From assembly GCF_016902295.1 (NCBI RefSeq), contig NZ_JACJLQ010000002.1, positions 62,001-126,000 of the forward strand: a DNA stretch of 64,000 bases, read 5' to 3'. The DNA comes from Bacteroides caecigallinarum (GTDB lineage: Bacteria; Bacteroidota; Bacteroidia; Bacteroidales; Bacteroidaceae). The translations under genes and the position numbers were made by a program. Positions 9,406 through 17,320 of the stretch are shown one piece after another (the first letter of the stretch is position 1; every line of letters starts with the position of its first letter). Under the pieces are notes generated by a model. That model did no database searches, was not told the origin of the DNA, and saw nothing but the letters and a program-made list of their open reading frames with translations.

Positions 9406-10467
9406 TCACTTATCAGTTTTGTCCGCTTCACCGTTTTTCTTCACCAATCTGCTCATAATATTACGATTCATTTCAACCAGTCGGCGATGTTTTTCCGCGA
9501 TAGATATTGACACAGGCTGCGCTTCGATAAAATCTGTTATATGCTGCAAAATATTATGAGGCTCATACATCCTACGTTTGGGCTTAGGCGGACAAATCAC
9601 TTTCAACGACGAAGGAATAATTTCCACTACAAGATCTTTTGGCCCCATCATTGGGTCTCCGTCAAAATGGAACACACCTTCCGAAGCCCTGTGAATCGTT
9701 ATTTTCTTATCCTTCATAGTCTTGATACGGCTATTCATGTCAATAGTCTTAGTGAATAGCTGAAACGACAAAGAAGCTACATCAAGCACAGTAAAAGGCT
9801 CAAGCACAGTTATATCCATCATTCCGTCCGACAATGACGCCTGAGGAGCTATATAGGCATTATTGCCATATTGCGAAGCATTTCCGCAGGCAATCAGAAA
9901 AGCCTTATACCTCACTGTACCTTCCGAATTCTCTATTTCGTATGTCTCAGGCTGATAATGAAGCGCCTCGAGCAATGTATTTTCAAGATATGTCGCCAGG
10001 CCTCTACGCTTGGAACTTGCAAATTTAAGACTTACAAAAGCGTCAAACCCAACGCCACACGTACAGAAGAATGGATGTCCGGCAATCTTTCCATAATCTA
10101 TGCTACGTACATTAGCATTATTTATTACATCAACAGCCTTCTGGTAATTCATTGGTATATGCAAATGACGCGCGAGCCCGTTGCCGGAACCGCACGGTAT
10201 AATTCCGAGTGCAGTATCGGAATGTATAAGCGCACGCCCTACCTCGTTTATTGTACCATCTCCACCAATAGCCACAACATACGACACTTTATCTTCCACT
10301 GCCTTGACCGCAATGTCGTAAGCATGCCCCGCATACTCTGTCTTTATAATTTTAGGATTAAAAATATTACGGTTTATGTTTGATTCTATATATTCAAGTA
10401 TAGCCTGTTTATCCTGAGTCCCGGAAATGGGATTAACTATGAATATAATATCCTCTCTTGTGTCCAT
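9406..10467 (-). CDS. Diacylglycerol/sphingoid-type lipid kinase
   Basis: Soluble lipid kinase of the DAGK/YegS/BmrU family. From the ATG at 10467 it is 353 residues (MDTREDIIFIVNPISGTQ). It carries the nucleotide-binding loops IFIVNPISGT, AIGGDGTINEVGRAL and LGIIPCGSGNGLARHL, then the family's beta-rich C-terminal domain with FHFDGDPMMG. A longer frame begins at 10554, but the promoter box at 10493-10500 falls inside it, so 10467 is preferred. It is divergent from the serine-palmitoyltransferase-like gene, 177 bases apart, so a role phosphorylating sphingoid bases or other lipids is plausible but not shown. Confidence 0.87.
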   Translation of the reverse strand: MDTREDIIFIVNPISGTQDKQAILEYIESNINRNIFNPKIIKTEYAGHAYDIAVKAVEDKVSYVVAIGGDGTINEVGRALIHSDTALGIIPCGSGNGLARHLHIPMNYQKAVDVINNANVRSIDYGKIAGHPFFCTCGVGFDAFVSLKFASSKRRGLATYLENTLLEALHYQPETYEIENSEGTVRYKAFLIACGNASQYGNNAYIAPQASLSDGMMDITVLEPFTVLDVASLSFQLFTKTIDMNSRIKTMKDKKITIHRASEGVFHFDGDPMMGPKDLVVEIIPSSLKVICPPKPKRRMYEPHNILQHITDFIEAQPVSISIAEKHRRLVEMNRNIMSRLVKKNGEADKTDK

Positions 10468-10492
10468 ATTATAGTTATATTGGTTGTTGACG

Positions 10493-10500
10493 CAAATGTA
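10493..10500 (-). promoter_or_regulatory. Promoter -7 box of the lipid kinase
   Basis: TACATTTG read on the minus strand matches TAnnTTTG and lies 25 bases before the ATG at 10467, excluding the longer start at 10554. Confidence 0.55.
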
Positions 10501-10594
10501 ATATATATTTGTATATAAAAAATCCGGTAAGTATAAAATCTTATTTCGAGTCACAAAAATTGTTCCATAATGTTAGCCTTTGTTGAATTTTTAC

Positions 10595-10602
10595 TATCTT
10601 TG
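10595..10602 (+). promoter_or_regulatory. Promoter -7 box of the alpha-oxoamine synthase
   Basis: TATCTTTG, 42 bases before the ATG at 10645. A TTAG at 10573-10576 may serve as the -33 element. Confidence 0.6.
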
Positions 10603-10644
10603 CGGGCTGTTAAGCTAATAAGAAAAATCTATTAATCATAGAAT

Positions 10645-11832
10645 ATGGGATTATTACAAGAAAAGTTAAGTAAATTCAGACTCCCACAGATGTATATGGA
10701 GAAGGGGGTTTATCCTTATTTCCGCGAAATAGACAGTCACCAGGATACAGAGGTGATGATGGACGGCAAAAAGGTATTAATGTTCGGGTCAAACTCATAT
10801 ATGGGCCTGACCTACGATCAGAGAATTATTGATGCAGCAATAGCCGCAACACGCAAGTATGGAACGGGATGCGCCGGTTCCAGACTATTGAACGGAACTC
10901 TTGATATTCATGTACAGCTCGAAAAAGAACTTGCAGAATTTATAGGAAAGGACGAAGCTCTTTGCTTCTCTACAGGATTCACAGTAAATGAAGGCGTGAT
11001 ACCACAGCTCGTTGGACGTGGTGACTATATTATATGCGACGACCGCGACCATGCCTCTATCGTTGACGGACGACGCCTTACTTTCGCTACTCAGCTAAAA
11101 TACAAGCACAATGACATGGAAGCTTTGGAAAAAGAGCTTCAGAAGTGCGAGCCGGACACCATCAAGCTTATAGTAGTTGACAGCGTTTTCTCTATGGAAG
11201 GTGATTTGGCAAACCTGCCTGAAATAATCCGCCTGAAGAAGAAATACAATGCAACAGTTTATGTTGACGAAGCTCACGGAGTAGGTGTATTCGGACGTAA
11301 CGGACGCGGTGTTTGCGACCATTTTGGCCTGACAGACGAAGTTGACATCATCATGGGTACATTCAGCAAGTCGTTGGCGTCAATCGGAGGTTTCGTTGCC
11401 GCCGACAAAGATATCATCAACTGGTTACGCCACAATGCCCGTTCATATATATTCCAGGCAAGCAGTACTCCTGCGGCTACAGCAGCAGCGATTGAAGCTC
11501 TTCATATTTTAAAGACAGAACCTCAGCGCCAGGAGAACCTGTGGAAGATAACAAACTATGCCCTTAAACGCTTCCGTGAATGTGGTTTCGAAATTGGTGA
11601 CACTGAAAGCCCTATTATCCCATTATATGTTCGTGATACAGACAAGACTTTCCTTGTAACAAAAATGGCATTCGACGAAGGAGTATTCATCAACCCTGTA
11701 ATACCTCCTGCATGTGCGCCACAAGATACACTTGTAAGATTTGCGCTCATGGCTACACACACTAAAGAGCAGATTGATTTTGCAATCGACAAGCTTCTTA
11801 AATGCTTCAAAGAACTTGAAATAATAAAATAG
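10645..11832 (+). CDS. spt: Serine palmitoyltransferase-like alpha-oxoamine synthase
   Basis: PLP enzyme joining an amino acid to an acyl-CoA. In Bacteroides this family includes serine palmitoyltransferase, which starts sphingolipid synthesis; the close relative 2-amino-3-ketobutyrate CoA ligase (Kbl) is the alternative. The 395 residues show GSNSYMGLT, the substrate loop GCAGSRLLNGT, cofactor-ring contacts VDEAHGVGVFG, and the PLP lysine in GTFSKSLASIGGF (near residue 244). No threonine dehydrogenase neighbours it, while a lipid kinase lies divergent, which favours the sphingolipid reading. A strong hairpin follows the gene, which looks monocistronic. Confidence 0.8.
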   Translation: MGLLQEKLSKFRLPQMYMEKGVYPYFREIDSHQDTEVMMDGKKVLMFGSNSYMGLTYDQRIIDAAIAATRKYGTGCAGSRLLNGTLDIHVQLEKELAEFIGKDEALCFSTGFTVNEGVIPQLVGRGDYIICDDRDHASIVDGRRLTFATQLKYKHNDMEALEKELQKCEPDTIKLIVVDSVFSMEGDLANLPEIIRLKKKYNATVYVDEAHGVGVFGRNGRGVCDHFGLTDEVDIIMGTFSKSLASIGGFVAADKDIINWLRHNARSYIFQASSTPAATAAAIEALHILKTEPQRQENLWKITNYALKRFRECGFEIGDTESPIIPLYVRDTDKTFLVTKMAFDEGVFINPVIPPACAPQDTLVRFALMATHTKEQIDFAIDKLLKCFKELEIIK

Positions 11833-11853
11833 ACAAAAAGAAAATAAAATAAT

Positions 11854-11895
11854 AGAGGCTGTCTCAAGGAAATCCGCGAGACAGCCTCTTTTGTT
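11854..11895 (+). terminator. Intrinsic terminator after spt
   Basis: Perfect 12-bp stem AGAGGCTGTCTC (11854-11865) with GAGACAGCCTCT (11878-11889), followed by a T-rich tail. Confidence 0.85.
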
Positions 11896-11942
11896 TTTGT
11901 TGTATTCAATAATTTCATTTTCAAAAGCTCATATTAACCTAA

Positions 11943-12437
11943 TCAGTTTATATATGAGTTCAACTCATCGGCAGATACATTCTTTGCAACTATCAAACCA
12001 TTGCTATCTATAAGATAGTTGGCAAATCCATCTCTAAGATGAAACTTCTTAAAGATTTCCGAAGTTCTACCCTCTGTTTCGATAAAACAGTCAGCCGAAT
12101 CCAACTGGTCTTGTTCTACTGCCGCATGAAAAACAGATTCATAACGGTCCAACGAAACAGAAATCATCTTAATGCGGTCTGAATTCTGCAATGCATGAGA
12201 CAACTCAGCATTCTTCATTCTTGACAAAGCGTCATAACCAGCCCAAAAGCTCAACAAAGTATATTTGCCATCATCGGCACGCAGGTCGAGCGTCTGCTTG
12301 TCAAATTCAAGAACTGGTATCGGAGTTTTATCGCCTGGTACCAACTTCTCTGTAGGGTCTTTCTTCTCAATAAAAGAGAAAGAAATTAAGGAACTGAATA
12401 CTAATACAACAAAAATCGGCTTTACACTTTTAATCAT
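11943..12437 (-). CDS. Exported thioredoxin-fold protein without the CxxC site
   Basis: A 164-residue protein with an N-terminal signal-like segment (KPIFVVLVFSSLISFSF) and a TlpA/AhpC-type thioredoxin fold: KYTLLSFWAGYDALSR aligns with the usual fSFWAxWCxPCR region, followed by a MISVSLDR strand and a YLIDSNGLIVAKN strand. Both active-site cysteines are missing (GYDA in place of CxxC), so it cannot be a standard disulfide reductase. It stands alone on the minus strand, with its own promoter and an unusually structured leader. Function unknown; a binding or scaffolding role outside the cytoplasm is conceivable. Confidence 0.75.
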   Translation of the reverse strand: MIKSVKPIFVVLVFSSLISFSFIEKKDPTEKLVPGDKTPIPVLEFDKQTLDLRADDGKYTLLSFWAGYDALSRMKNAELSHALQNSDRIKMISVSLDRYESVFHAAVEQDQLDSADCFIETEGRTSEIFKKFHLRDGFANYLIDSNGLIVAKNVSADELNSYIN

Positions 12438-12566
12438 GTAATGTGATTTTAGTTAATACTATCCGAGCCTGTCCTTAACAGTGATTTCATCTCGGAACAT
12501 TATTTCTACATCCAAATATCAGTCACAGATATCTCGTTTGGACGCATTCATTGTTTGAAATCACTG
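12438..12566 (-). promoter_or_regulatory. Structured 5' leader of the thioredoxin-fold gene
   Basis: An 11-bp perfect inverted repeat (CAGTGATTTCA 12479-12489 and TGAAATCACTG 12556-12566) would close a stem beginning almost at the predicted transcript start. It encloses a second stem (TCCAA/TTGGA plus ATATC/GATAT, about 12511-12541). A competing stem pairs TCCGAG with CTCGGA (12462-12467, 12491-12496) around the 3' strand of the first stem. The start codon follows 25 bases later. Confidence 0.45.
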
Positions 12567-12574
12567 CAAATATA
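12567..12574 (-). promoter_or_regulatory. Promoter -7 box of the thioredoxin-fold gene
   Basis: Minus-strand TATATTTG, about 130 bases before the ATG at 12437. The rest of the 354-base gap 12438-12791 holds the leader on this side and the helicase promoter on the other; no gene is visible. Confidence 0.5.
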
Positions 12575-12721
12575 CGGTTTTTCTAATTAGCAACACAATT
12601 TTCACTCCATTTTTTATGTTATTAAACATCTTTTTATGATATACATCAATAATACAAACAATAAATCGGAATACAAAAACATAAAAAACACGTTTATATG
12701 GCTTATAAAGCATATTTTAAT

Positions 12722-12729
12722 TAACTTTG
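12722..12729 (+). promoter_or_regulatory. Promoter -7 box of the DEAD-box helicase
   Basis: TAACTTTG, 62 bases before the helicase ATG, leaving an untranslated leader of roughly 55-60 bases. Confidence 0.55.
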
Positions 12730-12791
12730 CAAAACTATATTGAAAAAATAGGTTATTCACACACAAAACATACATCTAACAGATATATCAA

Positions 12792-14063
12792 ATGGAGTTT
12801 TCAGAATTGAACTTAGACGACAGCGTACTAAATGCCCTTGATGCAATGAACTTCAAGGAATGTACGCCTGTACAAGAATATACTATACCGGTTTTACTTG
12901 AGGGACACGACCTCATAGGAGTAGCACAGACAGGAACAGGCAAAACAGCGGCTTATCTACTTCCGGTATTAAGCAAATTATGCAGTGGCAATTACCCGGA
13001 AGACTCCATTAACTGCATAATAATGTCGCCAACCAGAGAGCTGGCAATACAGATTGACAGACAGATGGAAGCCTTTTCATACTTCATGCCAGTTTCGGGA
13101 GTAGCTGTATATGGCGGTAATGACGGAGTCCGTTTCGAACAAGAGAAAAAAGGACTTACACTTGGCGCTGACGTAGTAATTGCGACTCCGGGACGTCTGA
13201 TAAGCCATATAAGCTTAGGCTACGTGGATTTGTCAAAAGTATCATTCTTTATACTTGACGAAGCCGACAGAATGCTCGACATGGGATTCTATGATGACAT
13301 CATTCAAATAGTAAAGCATCTACCTAAAGAAAGACAAACCATAATGTTCTCTGCTACCATGCCTGATAAAATCAGACAACTTGCGGAAAATATCCTTAAC
13401 AATCCCAAAGAAGTAAAATTAGCAGTTTCAAAACCTGCCGAAAAGATTATTCAAGCAGCATATATATGTTACGAGGCCCAGAAACTTGACATTATAAAGG
13501 ATTTATTCTCTTCGCAGGAACCAGAGAGAGTGATAATCTTTGCATCATCAAAAATGAAAGTCAAAGAAGTGACCAAAGCTCTTTCAAGAATGAAACTGAA
13601 TGTTGGCGAGATGCATTCCGATCTTGAACAAAGCCAAAGAGAAGAAATCCTTCACGAATTCAGAAATGGAAGAGTAAAAATACTCGTAGCTACAGACATA
13701 GTGGCAAGAGGTATAGATATTGACGATATTAGATTAGTCATAAATTACGACGTACCTCACGACTGCGAGGATTATGTACACAGAATTGGACGTACAGCGC
13801 GAGCAAACAATGACGGATGCGCAATAACCTTCGTAAGCGAAACCGAGCAGACTAAATTCTATCAGATAGAACAGTTTTTGGATAAAACGATATATAAACT
13901 ACAGATACCGGACCAGATAGGTGAAGGTCCTGAATATACACCAAAAACGGCTCAGAGCAATAGGAAAAAACGAAATGTGAAAAAGCATGGTAGTGTTCAA
14001 AATGGCAAAAAGAAATTCTCAAACAAAAAGAATAATACAACATTAAACAAACCACAAGAATAA
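12792..14063 (+). CDS. DEAD-box ATP-dependent RNA helicase
   Basis: Unwinds RNA duplexes in the cytoplasm, with likely roles in ribosome assembly or RNA decay. The 423 residues contain the Q motif (CTPVQEYTIP), motif I AQTGTGKTAA, PTRELA, TPGRLI, DEAD within LDEADRMLDMGF, SATMP, and motif VI HRIGRTARA. After residue 380 comes a lysine/asparagine-rich tail (NRKKRNVKKHGS...), typical of Bacteroidetes RhlE-type proteins and probably RNA-binding. A truncated HAD gene begins three bases after its stop. Assignment to RhlE rather than another subgroup is not certain. Confidence 0.93.
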   Translation: MEFSELNLDDSVLNALDAMNFKECTPVQEYTIPVLLEGHDLIGVAQTGTGKTAAYLLPVLSKLCSGNYPEDSINCIIMSPTRELAIQIDRQMEAFSYFMPVSGVAVYGGNDGVRFEQEKKGLTLGADVVIATPGRLISHISLGYVDLSKVSFFILDEADRMLDMGFYDDIIQIVKHLPKERQTIMFSATMPDKIRQLAENILNNPKEVKLAVSKPAEKIIQAAYICYEAQKLDIIKDLFSSQEPERVIIFASSKMKVKEVTKALSRMKLNVGEMHSDLEQSQREEILHEFRNGRVKILVATDIVARGIDIDDIRLVINYDVPHDCEDYVHRIGRTARANNDGCAITFVSETEQTKFYQIEQFLDKTIYKLQIPDQIGEGPEYTPKTAQSNRKKRNVKKHGSVQNGKKKFSNKKNNTTLNKPQE

Positions 14064-14066
14064 ATT

Positions 14067-14207
14067 ATGATAATTGCTGTTGATTTTGATGGTACAATTG
14101 TAGAACACAAATACCCTTACATTGGGAAGGAAATACCATTTGCCATAAAAACACTCAAGAAGCTCAAAGAAGAGAGGCACACGTTTACTCTCTGGGCGGA
14201 TTATTAA
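14067..14207 (+). pseudogene. Truncated HAD-family hydrolase
   Basis: The 46-codon frame MIIAVDFDGTIVEHKYPYIG is the N-terminus of a small HAD-type hydrolase: DFDGT is the nucleophile motif. It follows a conserved beginning through a helix (TLKKLKEERH) and then ends in LWADY and a stop, where intact relatives continue for about 90 more residues. No downstream frame continues it; instead a 22-bp repeat array begins 28 bases later. I read it as a gene cut by deletion. It lies three bases after the helicase stop. Confidence 0.7.
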
Positions 14208-14235
14208 GCAAACTATTCGGACAATAAAAAAACAT

Positions 14236-14301
14236 GGCCACGTTCGAATTGAAACACGGCCGCGTTCAAACTAAAATACGGCCGCGTTCGATATTAAATG
14301 T
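14236..14301. repeat. Tandem 22-bp repeat array, three units
   Basis: Units start at 14236, 14258 and 14280, exactly 22 bases apart, each with GGCCRCGTTC followed by an AT-rich half. The core ACGGCCGCGTTC is centred on an imperfect dyad. The period and the core (CACGG/CCGTG type) resemble the four-unit array at 39473-39558. Confidence 0.7.
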
Positions 14302-14363
14302 CTCCACATCTTTTCAAGGTCTAAATTTGTACCAGAAAATAAAAAAATCAACATAAACTGTGT

Positions 14364-15089
14364 ATGGAACTGATATATTTACACCACAGCGGTTTTGTCA
14401 TTTTAACGAGCGACGCCACAATAGTCATAGATTATTTTGAAGACTCATTATCCCCAAAAGATGGAATACTGCATGACGAGATACTAAAGCGAGAAGGCAG
14501 AATGTACGTACTTTCAAGCCATTTTCATGCCGACCATTTCAACAAGGATATTTTCGAATGGAAAAATACCAAAAACGACATTACATACATCCTGTCTAAC
14601 GACATACACAAAAAAAGAAAAATAGCAAGAGACTCGGCTTCATGGCTAAAAAAAGGAGAAGAATATAATGACAACAACATAAAGGTGAAAGCTTATGGAT
14701 CGACAGACGTGGGCATCTCTTTCCTTATAGAGACAGAAGGAAAAACAATTTTCCATGCCGGAGACTTAAACAATTGGCATTGGATGGAAGAAAGTCCTGA
14801 GACCGAATGGAAAAGAGACGAAAAGAAATTTCTGGATGAAATAGATATAATATCAAAAGATTACAAGAACATTGACCTTGTGCTATTCCCGGTCGATCCT
14901 CGTCTTGGAAATGAATATATGAGAGGCGGAAAACAATTTATAGACCTTATTACACCGTCCGTATTCATTCCCATGCACTTTTGGAACGACTTTACATCGG
15001 CAAACAGATTCCAGCGATACGCAATCGGCAAAGGAATAAAATCGCCCGAAATCAACCATCGTGGACAAATTTTCCATAATATATTATAA
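14364..15089 (+). CDS. MBL-fold metal-dependent hydrolase
   Basis: A 241-residue protein of the metallo-beta-lactamase fold, UlaG-like branch. It starts MELIYLHHSGFVI and shows the zinc motif HxHxDH in SSHFHADHFNKD (near residue 54), the metal Asp in IFHAGDLNNWHW (near 135), and a late His in FIPMHFWND. Substrate is unknown; this branch includes sugar-phosphate lactonases and many uncharacterised enzymes. It lies between the truncated HAD gene with its repeat array and the broken VOC gene, 21 bases before the latter. No sign of damage. Confidence 0.85.
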   Translation: MELIYLHHSGFVILTSDATIVIDYFEDSLSPKDGILHDEILKREGRMYVLSSHFHADHFNKDIFEWKNTKNDITYILSNDIHKKRKIARDSASWLKKGEEYNDNNIKVKAYGSTDVGISFLIETEGKTIFHAGDLNNWHWMEESPETEWKRDEKKFLDEIDIISKDYKNIDLVLFPVDPRLGNEYMRGGKQFIDLITPSVFIPMHFWNDFTSANRFQRYAIGKGIKSPEINHRGQIFHNIL

Positions 15090-15110
15090 CCCACTTAAGA
15101 AATAAAGAAA

Positions 15111-15488
15111 ATGAAAGTAAAAGGACATTTTGACCATTTTAACATCAATGTAACCAACCTGGAAAGAAGTCTCAAGTTCTACGAAGAAGCATAAGGATTG
15201 ACCGAAGCGAGCAGAAAAGTAGCTGCTGACGGCTCGTTCATTCTGGTCTATCTGACAGACAAATGCTCTAACTTCTTGCTTGAACTTACATGGTTAAGAG
15301 ATCATACAGAAGCATACGAACTGGGAGAAAACGAAAGTCATCTGTGTATCAGAGTAGAAGGCGATTATGATGAAGTAAGGAAATTCCACAAAGAAATGGG
15401 ATGTGTTTGCTTCGAAAACGAATCTATGGGATTATACTTCATAAACGATCCTGATGATTATTGGATAGAAATATTACCGGTAAAATAA
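15111..15488 (+). pseudogene. VOC/glyoxalase-family protein with in-frame TAA
   Basis: The full frame from ATG 15111 encodes a 125-residue vicinal-oxygen-chelate protein: FDHFNINVTNLERSLKFYEEA, then TAA at 15192-15194, then GLTEASRK... to WIEILPVK. Relatives read YEkaLGL here, so a single base change of TTA (Leu) to TAA explains the stop. No frame is shifted, and the metal-type residues on both sides (His in the first strand, Glu in WIEILPV) are kept. Restart at the TTG at 15198 would give 96 residues lacking the first strand. Recent nonsense mutation or sequencing error are both possible. Confidence 0.75.
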
Positions 15489-15516
15489 ATGGATATGGGC
15501 GGCATGACACCGCCCG

Positions 15517-16293
15517 TTATTTTTCAAGTTTCACATAGCCTAACCGTGTATATCGTACTCCCCTGCTCTCGTAATGCGACATAACCTTGGCCGAGAGCAC
15601 ATGTAGAGTCTCGCCATTAATAATTTCTCTTGAATGACAACTTAATTCTTTGGGAGAAAGACTTCTTCCGGCAGCTTTCACAAGAAAAACAAACCTGTTT
15701 CCGTCACGGTCTGCCGCCAATACATTCTGGTCAACATAAAAATCGGCCTTATACCCATCAACCTGTCTTCTGACATTTAAAACCCTTAGGAGCAAGCCTT
15801 TGAGACTTCCTCCCTTCTCGCCGACAAAATGACTCACCGACGAAATACGGTTTTTATGTACAGTAAGTTCAAAATGTACCATTGAAAACAGCCTGGCAAG
15901 TGATATAAGTTTATCAAAACGGTCGTTGTCAGGCTTAAACTTGTTTGCAAGCCATAGCACATACGATGGTTCGACATAATATATTTCAGCCAAACGTTTC
16001 CCACGATATTTTCCAAATGGTATTATATCGTCAGTACGCCCATAACAGCTCTCAAAATCGGAATTATCAGAACATACCAATTGTACATTACAGTTCTGAA
16101 GTATAATAAAAGCACGTTCCAATGCCGCTTGAAATGTAACCGCAAGTGTTCTTACAAACAAAGGCTGCTCCTCGGGAAACAATCTCCATAATGCATAATA
16201 AGGTCTGAAATCAGTAGCAATACTTATAGCATACACTCCATTTGCCGACGTGCGTCCATAATTAAAACTATCAATCAGGGTTGTATCAAACAT
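15517..16293 (-). CDS. Unknown protein with exonuclease X-T C-terminal-like segment
   Basis: A 258-residue protein of unknown function. The only recognisable part is residues about 88-117, IIPFGKYRGKRLAEIYYVEP followed by SYVLWLANKF, which resembles the small C-terminal domain found after DEDDh exonucleases (PFGKYKG...DPxYLxWL). No catalytic exonuclease motifs, signal peptide or membrane helix are visible. The second half (LSPKELSCHSREIINGETL) may be an OB-like beta-rich domain. It stands alone between the VOC remnant (convergent) and the bamD-operon terminator. A DNA- or RNA-related role is only a guess. Confidence 0.6.
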   Translation of the reverse strand: MFDTTLIDSFNYGRTSANGVYAISIATDFRPYYALWRLFPEEQPLFVRTLAVTFQAALERAFIILQNCNVQLVCSDNSDFESCYGRTDDIIPFGKYRGKRLAEIYYVEPSYVLWLANKFKPDNDRFDKLISLARLFSMVHFELTVHKNRISSVSHFVGEKGGSLKGLLLRVLNVRRQVDGYKADFYVDQNVLAADRDGNRFVFLVKAAGRSLSPKELSCHSREIINGETLHVLSAKVMSHYESRGVRYTRLGYVKLEK

Positions 16294-16350
16294 AAAAACC
16301 TCCTTTTATGCAATGTAATAAAAATATTATAAATATACAAACAATCGACA

Positions 16351-16385
16351 AAAAACCGACACACCTTTCGGATATGCCGGTTTTT
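16351..16385 (-). terminator. Terminator of the bamD operon
   Basis: AAAAACCG (16351-16358) pairs with CGGTTTTT (16378-16385). On the minus strand the T run follows the stem. It lies 35 bases after the DUF4293 gene. Confidence 0.7.
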
Positions 16386-16419
16386 GCTGTATAATAAAAT
16401 ATTTATTTCCTGATAATTA

Positions 16420-16869
16420 TTATCTCAGTCTTTCATAAGCCTTTACTAACATTTCGTCCTTGCCTATTGCGCGAATTGCCAACCAATCAAGTACAATCGC
16501 AATAAACGGCAAGCAAACTATCCATGAAGGAACAAATGTAGCGTCACCTTTCAGCATGAAAATAAATGTGACAAATGCCACATAATAACCTATAGTCAAT
16601 ATGATATTGAACAAGGTTAATCTAATCTGCAACATTCTTTTCTTATATAAGAAAATAGTAATCAATGAAATTATTGCAGAAATCATTTGAATGGCAAACA
16701 AAGCCCATGGTCTGTAATCTTCTGTACCGTCCTGAGCGACCAAAGAAAGATTTGTAAACTCGGTTATTGAGTTGTCCGCACCTATAAAACTGCCTAAAGA
16801 ACTCGAAATGACAATAACCGAAAGAATAGCTACAATAAGCAAATATACGGATTGAATACGTTGTATCAT
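16420..16869 (-). CDS. DUF4293 membrane protein
   Basis: A 149-residue inner-membrane protein of the Bacteroidetes-specific DUF4293 family. Four hydrophobic segments are visible: VYLLIVAILSVIVISSSL, ALFAIQMISAIISLITIFLY, FNIILTIGYYVAFVTFIFML and WIVCLPFIAIVLDWLAIRAI. It starts MIQRIQSVYL, as family members do. It is the last gene of bamD-omega-DUF4293, with 87 bases between the omega gene and its start. Function unknown; linkage to rpoZ is common in the phylum. Confidence 0.88.
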   Translation of the reverse strand: MIQRIQSVYLLIVAILSVIVISSSLGSFIGADNSITEFTNLSLVAQDGTEDYRPWALFAIQMISAIISLITIFLYKKRMLQIRLTLFNIILTIGYYVAFVTFIFMLKGDATFVPSWIVCLPFIAIVLDWLAIRAIGKDEMLVKAYERLR

Positions 16870-16956
16870 AAGTTCAAAAATTTACCAGATTAACAATAAA
16901 AAAGCCGCTCCTGAACGAAACGGCCTTATATCTTAGGAATATTACCGGTCCTTGTC

Positions 16957-17292
16957 TTATTTTAGTTTTTCAATTTCCTTAGCAGGATTCCTATAATAAA
17001 CCTTACCTTCTATATACTCTTGAGTTGCAATCAAAGTTGGTTTTGGAAGTTTTTCATAATAACGAGAAATCTCAATTTGCTCTCTGTTTTCAAAAACTTC
17101 TTCCAGATTGTCATTGTAAGAAGCGAACTCCTGGAGTTTCTTGGAAAGGTCGTTTTTCATCTCGACAGCAATCTGGTTAGCACGCTTGCCTATTATTGCA
17201 ACAGTTTCATATACATTACCCGTGTCTTCACACAGTTCCATCATGTTACGTGTTACGGTGTTAGTAGGAGCATTTGATTTTTTGTAATCCAT
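16957..17292 (-). CDS. rpoZ: RNA polymerase omega subunit, Rpb6 type
   Basis: A 111-residue protein of the Rpb6/omega family in its Bacteroidetes form. The conserved segment TGNVYETVAIIGKRANQIAVE (about 25-45) corresponds to the omega helix that clasps the beta' C-terminus; the rest is group-specific, ending YYRNPAKEIEKLK. It lies 28 bases after bamD and before DUF4293. Expected role: polymerase assembly and stability. Confidence 0.85.
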   Translation of the reverse strand: MDYKKSNAPTNTVTRNMMELCEDTGNVYETVAIIGKRANQIAVEMKNDLSKKLQEFASYNDNLEEVFENREQIEISRYYEKLPKPTLIATQEYIEGKVYYRNPAKEIEKLK

Positions 17293-17320
17293 AATTCGAT
17301 ATTTAATTATAAATGTTTTT

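Noticed and set aside
10468-10554. Longer N-terminus for the lipid kinase
   Set aside because: The TACATTTG box falls within it and the added residues show no conserved character.
15192-15194. In-frame TAA in the VOC gene as a recoded codon
   Set aside because: Selenocysteine uses TGA, not TAA, and no recoding structure is visible; a point mutation from TTA is simpler.
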